41,134 nt of DNA, from assembly GCA_020721775.1 (NCBI GenBank), contig DYLZ01000005.1, positions 1 through 41,134 of the forward strand, given 5' to 3'. Shown piece by piece: positions 9,607-18,607 of this stretch (within the stretch, counting starts at the first letter, position 1; each line of letters opens with the position of its first letter). Source of the DNA: Sulfurovum sp. (GTDB lineage Bacteria; Campylobacterota; Campylobacteria; Campylobacterales; Sulfurovaceae). The notes under the pieces are model-generated. The model was not told where the DNA came from and made no database searches. It saw only the letters and a program-made list of their open reading frames with translations. The position numbers and the translations under genes were made by a program.

Positions 9607-12081
9607 TTATGCCTTTCTTATGGATATAGATTTAAATCTATTTTGTCCAAAAAATTTATAAATCTCAAAAGAGTGTTTAAAATCAGGAAGTTTTACTATA
9701 TTCCCGCTCATTCTGTTATCTATCTTGACATCCAAAACAAATTCTGTGCCTTCCAGATCTATTACAACCCTATCGCCAAGCTCATCTGCTTTTTCTTCGC
9801 TTACATAAAGAGCAAACGGCTCAAATATCTGATGAGCAGTTGCGGTAAACTCATTAAATTGTCTTTGAGGATTGCATCTATAAGCGATTAGTTCTGCGCT
9901 CATCTCATTTAAGCTTATCTCTTTAGGTAAAGATTCTACAATCTTAACTCTTTGAGATTTCAAACCATATCCTCTATTTTCGCTTCCGTCGTTATTGTAA
10001 CCGTTCGGTAAGCTATCAAATTCTCGCGCTTCAAAACCTTTTTTGACAGGAAGCTCTTTTGTCCAGTCGATCGTCAATCTTTTGCCTATGCCTAATTCAT
10101 TTAGAATATCATTCAATGTATATCCATTATAGCTAAGCGCAGCATTTGTAGGTACTACGCGTTTGTGCATATTTGTTAATGTTCCTTCCTGTTGGTTCAT
10201 TGCCGGCATATCAAGATCGCCGTCACCTAAAGCGCTCAATCTAAAATCTCCTACTTCGTTGTAACCAACTATATATCCGCTGCATTCATCATCAAGATCG
10301 CATATCAAAGATACTCCGAGTGAATTTGTTTTTGGAGGAATTATAGCGACATTAAATGGTGTTGCGCTTTCGATCAATGCCACAAGGATTGCAAGATTTT
10401 TTGATCGTGGATGAAAATAGAGATCTTCACCTACAACCAATGAAAAATTCTCTTTTTTTGCCAAGAATTTCTCTACGGTATCGGCAAAATCATTAGGGGC
10501 GCCAAACATTTCAAGAAGTTTGCTTGTGTTTACCTCTATCTCTTTGTTAACTTTTTTAGGAACTTTTTTTGTAACTTCTTTGCTTTCACCTGTTGCTTCA
10601 TCTATTACTGTTTCTATTATATCTTCCATGATAGTTTCAGTTATAGTTTTTTTGGTTACTGTTGAAAGTGATGCTAAATAATCTTTTACTTCTGCAGGTA
10701 ATTTTTCTTTATCGGCAAATTTATCAAGTATCCAATAAAGTACGGCTTCTTCGCTATTTATCTTATTTGCTATGCAAGCAACATTTTTTCCAAGATTTTC
10801 TATCACTTTATCGCCGATCGGATGAAAATATAATCCTGCTCCTTTATTTAACTTTTGAATATTATTAAACAGATATCTAACATTTGGATTATCATGTCTA
10901 ATAGCTGAGCCTACTGAAATAATAAAATCACTCTCCTGCATCATTGTTCTTATATTGCCGTCCCAAAGCGTAGCACCTTTTGCATTTGAAAAATATGTCA
11001 TAAAATCTTTAAACGCTTTTGCATCACTGTTGAGCAGCTTAAGACCAAATTTTTCTTTTAGCGTTTGGAGCATAAGAGCTTCTTCGTTTGTGATAATAGA
11101 GTTAAATCTGACAGCATCGGCTTTTTTTATAGCAGCAACCGCTTTTTTAAGCGCATTTGCATCTTTTGATGCAGTTCTATTTTCAAAATCATATCCAAAT
11201 CGTCCGGCTCCGCATAAAGATACATAGTTCCACTCATTTGTTACGCGATATATCTTTTCATCCCTATTTGCAATACCTGTCGGTTTTGTTTCATAATAGA
11301 TCTGACATCCGCTGCTGCAATGCGCGCAAGTTGCAGGAATCTTTGAAAGCTCCCAAGAATTTGTGGTATACATAAAATCTCTGCTAACTAGAGCTCCGAC
11401 AGGACAAACAGCGATACACTCTCCGCAATCGCTGCAATTTGTTTGGTTTGTTTCATTACTTGGCACTATGACAGATTTTTGCAACTTGTTCCACATAGCA
11501 TAAGCATCTTTAGGCATAGTATCTTTTAGCTCTTTGTCCAAACCTTTGCCACCTCTAGGACCGGTTGTCAAAGCGCTGTCACCGATCATATCTTTACATA
11601 CAGTAATACATCTCTCGCACACTATACAAAGAGCTGGATCATAGTGAAGAACACTGCTCCAATTAGAGCTTTCTCTTTTTACATCGGCTATTTTATACGG
11701 CTGTTCATCAACTCCGATCTCCAAAGTATAATTTTGAAGTTCACACTCTCCGCTCTTATCGCAAACACCGCATTGAAGAGGGTGATTTACATCGTAAACT
11801 TGCATAATAGCACGACGCTCTTCAAGTATCTCTTCATTGCTTACTACAACATTCATGCCGTCCTTTGCCTTGGCATTACAAGCATACACTCTTTTACCAT
11901 CGGCTTCAACAAGACATAAACGACAAGCCAGTGTCGGCGAACATCTGGTAAGATAGCATATTGCTGGTATAAATATACCGTTTGCTCTTGCAATATTGAG
12001 TATATATTCACCCTCTTTTGCAACGCATCTCTTGCCGTCAATTGTTAAAGATATAAGTCCGTTATTTTCGATTTCTTCCAT
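9607..12081 (-). CDS. nuoG: Complex I NuoG paralogue 2, with an extra [4Fe-4S] site
   Basis: This NuoG-type electron-relay subunit has 824 residues. Visible sites: [2Fe-2S] N1b at C42, C53, C56, C68; His-Cys3 cluster N5 at H100, C104, C107, C113; and N7 at C252, C255, C259, C290. The ferredoxin-like part has two complete motifs, C152-C155-C158-C162 and C216-C219-C222-C226, enough for two [4Fe-4S] clusters where canonical NuoG binds only N4. Residues about 473-517 are a Lys/Glu/Thr-rich insertion absent from the neighbouring paralogue. The degenerate molybdopterin-like C-terminal half shares long near-identical blocks with that copy (for example LGDGDLDMPAMNQQEGTLTN), showing they arose by tandem duplication. 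Its start overlaps the upstream stop (TAATG). Confidence 0.92.
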   Translation of the reverse strand: MEEIENNGLISLTIDGKRCVAKEGEYILNIARANGIFIPAICYLTRCSPTLACRLCLVEADGKRVYACNAKAKDGMNVVVSNEEILEERRAIMQVYDVNHPLQCGVCDKSGECELQNYTLEIGVDEQPYKIADVKRESSNWSSVLHYDPALCIVCERCITVCKDMIGDSALTTGPRGGKGLDKELKDTMPKDAYAMWNKLQKSVIVPSNETNQTNCSDCGECIAVCPVGALVSRDFMYTTNSWELSKIPATCAHCSSGCQIYYETKPTGIANRDEKIYRVTNEWNYVSLCGAGRFGYDFENRTASKDANALKKAVAAIKKADAVRFNSIITNEEALMLQTLKEKFGLKLLNSDAKAFKDFMTYFSNAKGATLWDGNIRTMMQESDFIISVGSAIRHDNPNVRYLFNNIQKLNKGAGLYFHPIGDKVIENLGKNVACIANKINSEEAVLYWILDKFADKEKLPAEVKDYLASLSTVTKKTITETIMEDIIETVIDEATGESKEVTKKVPKKVNKEIEVNTSKLLEMFGAPNDFADTVEKFLAKKENFSLVVGEDLYFHPRSKNLAILVALIESATPFNVAIIPPKTNSLGVSLICDLDDECSGYIVGYNEVGDFRLSALGDGDLDMPAMNQQEGTLTNMHKRVVPTNAALSYNGYTLNDILNELGIGKRLTIDWTKELPVKKGFEAREFDSLPNGYNNDGSENRGYGLKSQRVKIVESLPKEISLNEMSAELIAYRCNPQRQFNEFTATAHQIFEPFALYVSEEKADELGDRVVIDLEGTEFVLDVKIDNRMSGNIVKLPDFKHSFEIYKFFGQNRFKSISIRKA

Positions 12082-14324
12082 TACTGCTCCCTATTTAGAC
12101 GACTAAATCTGTATGAATTATTTAAACTAGCGTTCAAACCCATATCAAATATCGGATTTAGCGCTATTGTGCCTTTCATACTTTCATCGATCTTAAATAC
12201 TCTTTTGTATTTGGTTCCGTTGGCACTAAATGTTATCTCATCGCCATCATTTAGTTTAACGATACCGGCAAACTGAGGTGAACCTTTTAAATAAGTTTCA
12301 TCACTTTTAAATGCCTTTGTAACATTTGTAAATATATTCATATTTATATTTTCATTACAATTATAAACTATCGCTCCGTCAAATGTCGGCAACTCTTCTA
12401 TATCATCAAAGTCTTCTGCTGCTTTCACACTTTTTGAAGTCAGTAAATATCCTCTATGCTCGATCCCGCTATTATCAAAGTATGACGGCAGATTATCAAA
12501 ATTCTCCGGTTTAAACCCGGCTTTTTCAGGCAAATGAGTAGTGTAGTCTATGGTATATTCGGCTTTTAAACCAAGTTCATTTGCTATATCATTTAAAACA
12601 TATCCATTGTAACTAAGCGCTGCATTAGTAGGAACAACTCGTTTATCTATATTTGTCAATGTTCCTTCTTGCTGATTAAGCGCAGGCATATCCATATCTC
12701 CGTCTCCTAAACTGCTAAGCTCAAAATCACCTTTTGAATTATACCCTACCGTATATCCCTCTGCTTTCTCATCAAGAGAGCATATCAACGATACTCCTAA
12801 GGCATTTGTAGCAGGAGGAACGATTACGAAACTAAAATCACTATATTTATCTATGGCTCCTAACAATTTGGCTATCTCTTTTGCTCTAGGATGGTTATAT
12901 AGATCACTGCCGACAACAAAAGTTAGCTTTTCTTTCTTATCAATAGACTTCAAAAGAGCCATAAGCTCTTCTTCACCAACACTGCTCTCTGCGCTAATAT
13001 TGCCTATATCAAGGTTATCCAAAAAGCTTTTTAACTCCGGTGATATCTCGCGGCTGCTTAAAAATGTATTTGCAAGCAATGCTGCAACACCCTCTTCGCT
13101 TCCGACTTCATATTTGATAAATTGGGTTACGATATTACTGATATTGCTATCTTCCATAGGGTGCAGATATGCAACTCTTGCTCTATTTCTTTTACTTGCC
13201 ATTGTTATGTGGTATTTAACCATAGGATTGTCATCATTTATTCTACTGCCAAATACTATCACAGCGCTTGACTCTTTTATGGAATTTAAATTTCCGCTAT
13301 AAAGTGTCTCACCGGTGATACTTCCGTATGCTTTTAGGAATTGTTGATAACCGTAAGCTTCATCACAAACAAGTTTATATTTGTATTTTTCTTTAAGTTT
13401 TTGCAATATCAAAGCCTCTTCATTTGTTATTATGGCAGAAAAACTAATAGTATTGGCTCTTTTAAATGCGCTTATTGCTTCTTTGAATATCTCCGGATCT
13501 TTTACGGCATTTCTGTTTTCAAAATCAAATCCAAATCTGCCCGCTCCACAAAGTGAACTAAATTCAAAGTCATTAGTAACTCTGTATATTTTGTCATTTT
13601 TAACTTCATAATTAAGAGAACATGCACTGCTGCAATGTGCGCAACTTGCCGGAATACGCTTCAGCTCCCATGCATTTGAACTGTATTTAAAATCGCTACT
13701 TACAAGCGCACCTACAGGACAAACGGCAGCACTTTCTCCCAAAGATGGACAGGTGGAATTTTTAACATTTACTATAGTTGATCTATATCCGCCTACGCTT
13801 ATCTGCAAAGCTTCATTTCCTGTTATTTCATTTGATACCCTTACACACTTTTCACACATTATGCAAAGTGCAGGATCATATGAAACAAATCCCCAATTCT
13901 CAACTTTTTTATGAACCTCTCTTGCTGTAAAGTTTTGTTGAGATATGCCAAATTCCAATGTTTTATTTTGAAGCTCACACTCTCCGCTCTTATCGCAAAC
14001 ACCGCACTCTAATGGATGATTTACATTGTAAAGCTTCATAATGTTTTGTCTTTGGAGATAAAGATCTTTTGAAGTTGTTCTGACAACAGAACCATCAACA
14101 GCTTTTTCTTGACATGAAAGGATCATGCCTTCAACGCCCTCTACTTCCACGACACACATACGGCAGCTTGCGATCGGCTCAACTTTACTTAGATAACACA
14201 TTGTAGGAATATATATGCCGTTTGCTCTTGCAATTTTTAGTATTGTATCGCCATATTTTCCCTTGCACTCTTTACCATCGATCGTAATAGTTACGAGTTT
14301 TTTTTCTTCTCTTTGTGCACTCAT
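12081..14324 (-). CDS. nuoG: Complex I NuoG paralogue 1, canonical cluster set
   Basis: This 747-residue NuoG-type protein has the canonical bacterial cluster set: N1b at C43, C54, C57, C71; N5 at H103, C107, C110, C116; N4 at C154, C157, C160 and C202; N7 at C228, C231, C235, C259. At the four positions that would complete a second ferredoxin-type cluster it has S164, C192, L195 and S198, so that site cannot form. The C-terminal half is the molybdopterin-oxidoreductase-like fold without cofactor residues, as is normal for NuoG. It starts one base after the flavoprotein gene and overlaps paralogue 2. It may sit between the flavoprotein and paralogue 2, or the two may be alternative subunits; sequence alone does not decide. 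Confidence 0.92.
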   Translation of the reverse strand: MSAQREEKKLVTITIDGKECKGKYGDTILKIARANGIYIPTMCYLSKVEPIASCRMCVVEVEGVEGMILSCQEKAVDGSVVRTTSKDLYLQRQNIMKLYNVNHPLECGVCDKSGECELQNKTLEFGISQQNFTAREVHKKVENWGFVSYDPALCIMCEKCVRVSNEITGNEALQISVGGYRSTIVNVKNSTCPSLGESAAVCPVGALVSSDFKYSSNAWELKRIPASCAHCSSACSLNYEVKNDKIYRVTNDFEFSSLCGAGRFGFDFENRNAVKDPEIFKEAISAFKRANTISFSAIITNEEALILQKLKEKYKYKLVCDEAYGYQQFLKAYGSITGETLYSGNLNSIKESSAVIVFGSRINDDNPMVKYHITMASKRNRARVAYLHPMEDSNISNIVTQFIKYEVGSEEGVAALLANTFLSSREISPELKSFLDNLDIGNISAESSVGEEELMALLKSIDKKEKLTFVVGSDLYNHPRAKEIAKLLGAIDKYSDFSFVIVPPATNALGVSLICSLDEKAEGYTVGYNSKGDFELSSLGDGDMDMPALNQQEGTLTNIDKRVVPTNAALSYNGYVLNDIANELGLKAEYTIDYTTHLPEKAGFKPENFDNLPSYFDNSGIEHRGYLLTSKSVKAAEDFDDIEELPTFDGAIVYNCNENINMNIFTNVTKAFKSDETYLKGSPQFAGIVKLNDGDEITFSANGTKYKRVFKIDESMKGTIALNPIFDMGLNASLNNSYRFSRLNREQ

Positions 14325-14325
14325 A

Positions 14326-16338
14326 CTACACCGCCACCATTGAAATATAATAACATCTCATACATCTTTGCGCTTCATCTACGGCTTCTTCGCCCGTAAA
14401 GCCCATATTTACCTCTTTATAGTTATCTTTTCTCTCGTTCACTTCAAGTTTTTGACTAACAACTCTTGGAAGTCCCGGCATCCAGCCTATGATCTTCTCA
14501 TTTTTATTATAAACTTTTAGTTTTTTAAGATGATCTTCCATTATCTCATCATCAGTTAAACTAATTTTACCATCATATATGTATCTTGAGATAACCGATG
14601 CTGCTCTTTTTGCCTGACCAACAGCATTTACTATGGTCATTGGTCCATATTCACAATCTCCGGCAGCAAAAAGTCCAGGACGGCTTGTCATGTAATCTTT
14701 GCCGTTTGTGAGCAAGGTTCCCCATGATGTAAGAGCAAGCTCCCATTCGGCAGGCAACAATTGAAGATCGGCAGATTGAGAAACTGCAGGGATCAAATAA
14801 TCGCACTCTATTTCAAAATCACCATCTTCTCTTTTGACAAGCTGAGCTCTTCCACCGTTTGGATCAGGCACAAGTTCAAATTGATTAACTTTTAATTTTG
14901 TTATTTTCTCTCCATCATCAACAATCTCTTCAACAGCAGAGTAAAAGATAAACTCAACACCCTCTTCAAGCGCCTCATGATACTCTTCGTAAGTAGTATT
15001 TTTGATGATAGTCGCTTCATCTCTACGATAAAGCATAATAACTTTTTTAGCGCCCTCTCTAATAGCACATCTGACAACATCCATTGATGTAAATCCGCCA
15101 CCTACACATACAACAACTTTGTCTTTAAGTTCATTACTTGCAGGGCTTCCTATGCGGTATTTATTCCAAAGATTTACTTTGTCAAGCATCGCTATAGCGC
15201 CCCAATATCCGCCGATATCTGTCTTTTCATTAGCGGCACCTATTTTTTTAGAGAGTCTTGTTCCAAAGGCAAGAAGCGTAGCATCATATTCGCTCTCTAT
15301 CTCTTTGAGCCGCGCTGCATCAACACGATGATTCGTGATAACATTTACCGTCGGCATAGAGGTTACAAGCTCTATATCTCTATTGTACTTCTCTATAGGC
15401 ATACGATACTGCGGAACGCCCACTGCAACTTCTCCGCCAAGAACAGGCAGCTCTTCAAAAATATCCACCTGTATCCCTTCAAGAGCCAAATAATAAGCCG
15501 CTGTAAGTCCTGCGGGACCTGCTCCTATGATGGCAACTTTCTTACCGTCATTTCTCGGCTCTTTTGGCTCAAAAGGGTGTTGCCATGGAAGCCCATGATC
15601 TGTTTCATAGTCAGCTCCGAGTCTTTTAAGCTCCATTATAGATATCGGGCTGTCCAAATTTGCTCTTCTACATGCATCCTCGCATGGATGAGGACAAACT
15701 CTACCGCAAGTATGCGCTAAAGGCATAGTTTGTCTTGTCGCACTCAAAGATTTGGTAAAGTGCATATCCCTAACGCCTTCTATGTAAGCGGGTATATCGA
15801 CATGAGCCGGACACATATCTATGCATGGCGCAGTTACTTTTGCTATATAACTGATCTCTTCATTATAATAATGATGTGATGCTTTTTGATTATCTATCAA
15901 ATCATTAAAATCGGCCGCAAAATGTTCCATTAGATCCAAAATAGGTTTTGGTACAGTTTTTCCGATCTCGCATTTTGATGTCATCATCATAGTGCCGCAA
16001 ACCTCTTTTAGATGAGCGATATCATCATGACTGCCCTCACCTCTTGCTATTTTGTCAAGTAGATCATAAAGAATTCGTCCGCCCCATCTTCCAGGAGCGC
16101 ATCTGCCGCAAGCTTCTGAATAGATTTGATATTGCGCCGCATATTCCATTGCAAGTCTTACAACATCGACATCTTTATCAAATAACACTACACCGTCCCA
16201 GCCTATAAAAGCTTTTGAAGATCTATCTGTTGTATAATTTTCCGGCAAAGAAAATGCGCTTGTTTGAAAATCATCTTCTTTTTTATTTCTATTATCTACG
16301 AGTTCGCCCTGCCAAGTAGAGAAAAATACATTAGCCAT
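14326..16338 (-). CDS. Hybrid NuoF Fe-S segment / GltD-type NAD(P)H flavoprotein in complex I operon
   Basis: This gene stands where nuoF should be but encodes a 670-residue hybrid. Residues 74-140 match the C-terminal Fe-S domain of NuoF (SEACGRCAPGRWGG, then C114 and C123), but the FMN/NADH-binding domain is missing. Residues 172-223 are a GltD/DPD-type N-terminal Fe-S domain (C172, C176, C211, C215, C219, C223). GAGPAG at 272-277 binds FAD. GGGFTSMD at 413-420, followed by YRRD at 437-440, is the second dinucleotide site; the Arg pair is typical of NADPH-using GltD and NfnB enzymes. RPGLFAAGDC is the C-terminal FAD motif, and C659/C662 end the protein. Architecture resembles SfrB of Geobacter SfrAB. 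Inferred role: NADPH (possibly ferredoxin) oxidation feeding the NuoG-like subunits. Confidence 0.88.
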   Translation of the reverse strand: MANVFFSTWQGELVDNRNKKEDDFQTSAFSLPENYTTDRSSKAFIGWDGVVLFDKDVDVVRLAMEYAAQYQIYSEACGRCAPGRWGGRILYDLLDKIARGEGSHDDIAHLKEVCGTMMMTSKCEIGKTVPKPILDLMEHFAADFNDLIDNQKASHHYYNEEISYIAKVTAPCIDMCPAHVDIPAYIEGVRDMHFTKSLSATRQTMPLAHTCGRVCPHPCEDACRRANLDSPISIMELKRLGADYETDHGLPWQHPFEPKEPRNDGKKVAIIGAGPAGLTAAYYLALEGIQVDIFEELPVLGGEVAVGVPQYRMPIEKYNRDIELVTSMPTVNVITNHRVDAARLKEIESEYDATLLAFGTRLSKKIGAANEKTDIGGYWGAIAMLDKVNLWNKYRIGSPASNELKDKVVVCVGGGFTSMDVVRCAIREGAKKVIMLYRRDEATIIKNTTYEEYHEALEEGVEFIFYSAVEEIVDDGEKITKLKVNQFELVPDPNGGRAQLVKREDGDFEIECDYLIPAVSQSADLQLLPAEWELALTSWGTLLTNGKDYMTSRPGLFAAGDCEYGPMTIVNAVGQAKRAASVISRYIYDGKISLTDDEIMEDHLKKLKVYNKNEKIIGWMPGLPRVVSQKLEVNERKDNYKEVNMGFTGEEAVDEAQRCMRCYYISMVAV

Positions 16339-16340
16339 TA

Positions 16341-16571
16341 CTAGCCTTTTTTCCTAACAACTATAGTCCAATCCACCTCATTGAATTTAAGTGAATTTAA
16401 AAGCTCATGCCCTGCTTCTTTGACAACATCGGCGCTCTTTTGAATATGGCTGAAATCACCTATTTCAAAAAGAAAAATTCCGACTTCATTGTTTTTTAGA
16501 TCATTTTTGATGAGAGTTAGCATTCTGTCATAAAAATCATCTTTTAGATGTCTTAAATCATATCTTTTCAT
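16341..16571 (-). CDS. NuoE-position small protein, HP1264-like, no cysteines
   Basis: A 76-residue protein occupies the nuoE position. The chosen ATG at 16571 has a GGGAGAGAG site just upstream; an earlier in-frame start at 16592 would overlap nuoD and give 83 residues. Canonical NuoE is about 160 residues with four cysteines for the N1a [2Fe-2S] cluster; this one has no cysteine at all, so it cannot bind that cluster. Size and position match the short NuoE-like protein of Helicobacter pylori (HP1264) and Campylobacter. It may be a structural adaptor for the flavoprotein encoded 2 bases downstream. Confidence 0.8.
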   Translation of the reverse strand: MKRYDLRHLKDDFYDRMLTLIKNDLKNNEVGIFLFEIGDFSHIQKSADVVKEAGHELLNSLKFNEVDWTIVVRKKG

Positions 16572-16581
16572 TCTCTCTCCC

Positions 16582-17811
16582 TTACCGATCAACTTCGCCG
16601 AAAACTATATTTGTGCTACCTATAATAGTAACCACATCAGCTATATAAGCGCCTACCAGCATTTCTTGAAGAAGTCCTGTATGGAAAAAACTTGGCGCTC
16701 TGCATTTTAATCTATAAGCATACGGCTCGCCTTCGCTTTTGATATAAAAACCAAGTTCGCCTTTTGGAGATTCAGTAGGAGCATAAACTTCTCCCTTTGG
16801 CGGCCTCATACCTTGTGTTACAAGAACGAAATGCTGCATTAAAGCATAGTTCTGCGTCATTATCTCTTCTTTAGGAGCAGAGATGTATTGCGGTGCATGC
16901 GCCATTAGCTGCGGGGCTGTCTTATCATACATAGGAACAAGCTGTCTTAGTATCTTGATAGATTCTTTCATCTCTTCCATATATAGTCTATATCTACCAT
17001 AACTATCACATCTATCACTTACCGGTATATCAAACTCAAGCTTGCTATAAAGTTCATAAGGCTCTTCTTTTCTTATATCATATTGCACACCCGAACCTCT
17101 TAACATAGGACCTGAACAGCCCCAGCTTTGCGCTTCTTCAGCTGAGATAACGCCGACATCCTCAAGTCTCATTTTCCAAATTCTATTTTCATTCAACAGT
17201 TTCTCGTAAGTGTTAGCAAGCTCATACTCAACAGTATCACACCATTTAAGAAGCTCTTGAGTCCAACCTTTAGGTAGATCAAGAGGAACTCCACCGATTC
17301 TAACGGCAGAGTGTGTAAGCCTTGCCCCACAATACTCTTCCATTAGATCCATACCGAATTCTCTTTCTCTAAATGCATATAAAAATATTGACATTGCTCC
17401 CACATCAAGCGCATGGGTTGCTAAGAAAAATAGGTGAGATATGATGCGGTTAACTTCAAGAAGCATTGTTCTGATAACTTGTGCGCGCTCCGGTATTTCA
17501 ATTCCTAAAAGCTGCTCAACCGCATGAGCATAAGCATAATTGTTTGAAGTAGACGCTATGTAGTCAAGTCTGTCTGTTGTAGGCAAAAACTCGTTATATG
17601 TCATATTTTCTGCCATCTTTTCTATACCGCGGTGAAGATAACCGATATCAGGATATGCTTTTACAACTTTTTCGCCGTCAAGCTCCAAAACAAGTCTAAG
17701 CTGTCCATGAGCCGACGGATGCTGAGGACCTAAGTTGATAACCATCGTATTATCATTTCTCTCAAAATTAAGGTTTTCAAAAAATGGGGTCAATTTATTG
17801 GTTTGTTGCAT
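16582..17811 (-). CDS. nuoD: Complex I 49-kDa-type subunit D
   Basis: NuoD forms the quinone pocket with NuoB and is homologous to the large subunit of NiFe hydrogenases. The 409-residue protein has the N-terminal [20 protein letters not shown] motif, whose histidine (in HPSAHG) contacts the quinone head, followed by [16 protein letters not shown] and LPTTDRLDY. The C-terminus ends [12 protein letters not shown], close to the canonical DPVFGEVDR. NuoC and NuoD are separate genes here, unlike in E. coli. Confidence 0.96.
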   Translation of the reverse strand: MQQTNKLTPFFENLNFERNDNTMVINLGPQHPSAHGQLRLVLELDGEKVVKAYPDIGYLHRGIEKMAENMTYNEFLPTTDRLDYIASTSNNYAYAHAVEQLLGIEIPERAQVIRTMLLEVNRIISHLFFLATHALDVGAMSIFLYAFREREFGMDLMEEYCGARLTHSAVRIGGVPLDLPKGWTQELLKWCDTVEYELANTYEKLLNENRIWKMRLEDVGVISAEEAQSWGCSGPMLRGSGVQYDIRKEEPYELYSKLEFDIPVSDRCDSYGRYRLYMEEMKESIKILRQLVPMYDKTAPQLMAHAPQYISAPKEEIMTQNYALMQHFVLVTQGMRPPKGEVYAPTESPKGELGFYIKSEGEPYAYRLKCRAPSFFHTGLLQEMLVGAYIADVVTIIGSTNIVFGEVDR

Positions 17812-17824
17812 GACTCTCTATCCT

Positions 17825-18607
17825 CTACTTTCTTTTATCTAACTGTTTTTGTGATTTTGTATAGTCAACCAGCGGCGCTTTACTATATTCAATATCATTT
17901 TCTTTTTCGCCATCACTTATATCTGCGCCAAACGGCACTTCATAACCGACTCTGGAAAATCTTTTTGTATCATATCTGTCTATTTTTGCAGGATCTCTAT
18001 TTTCGGGTCCGATCACATCTCTATATTCTTTACCGAATATCTTATCTACTTCATACCAGCTGGCAGCTTCATCGCCTTGAAGTGGATAAGTTTTTAGGAG
18101 TGGATGACCAACCCAATCGTCAGGCATAAGTATTCTCTTCAAATATGGATGATTATTCACCACGATACCAAACATATCATACATTTCTCTCTCGGAAAAA
18201 TTTGCTGATTTGTATAGACAAACAACACTTTCTATCGCTTCATCTTTTTTGATTCTTGTAACTACTCTAACTCTTTTGGCTTCGCTCATATTTAGCATTT
18301 GATAAAAAACTTCAAACTCACCGTCGCGTGCTAAATAATCAACGGCGCTAAGTTCAGAACAAACATTATATCCGCATTTATCTTTTAGTATCTCTAAAAC
18401 TTTTATATTGTCAGTTGATTTGATATGAATTATAAGCTGACCTAATTCTACATAAGATTCGCGCACAAATTTTTTAAGGCTGTTTACAACATCAGCAAAA
18501 TGGCTACCGCTCTGGACTTCGCTTCTTGGTACTCTTGGAACGACATAAAATCTATCTGTATAGTAAGATTTTTTTTGAACATTATCTTTTGGCGTGTACT
18601 TTCTCAT
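17825..18607 (-). CDS. nuoC: Complex I 30-kDa-type subunit C
   Basis: NuoC is a peripheral-arm scaffold subunit. The 260-residue protein contains the family core: LSAVDYLARDGEFEVFYQML in the middle and SANFSEREMYDMFGIVVNNH with RILMPDDWVGHPLLKTYPL further on. An N-terminal extension of about 60 residues and a charged C-terminal tail make it longer than typical NuoC (about 200 residues), similar to Helicobacter NuoC. It overlaps nuoB by one base (TAATG) and precedes nuoD by 13. Confidence 0.95.
   Translation of the reverse strand: MRKYTPKDNVQKKSYYTDRFYVVPRVPRSEVQSGSHFADVVNSLKKFVRESYVELGQLIIHIKSTDNIKVLEILKDKCGYNVCSELSAVDYLARDGEFEVFYQMLNMSEAKRVRVVTRIKKDEAIESVVCLYKSANFSEREMYDMFGIVVNNHPYLKRILMPDDWVGHPLLKTYPLQGDEAASWYEVDKIFGKEYRDVIGPENRDPAKIDRYDTKRFSRVGYEVPFGADISDGEKENDIEYSKAPLVDYTKSQKQLDKRK

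Noticed and set aside
12853-13302. 149-codon plus-strand ORF opposite nuoG
   Set aside because: Antisense to a gene with intact cluster motifs; hydrophobic composition is what the complement of such coding sequence gives.
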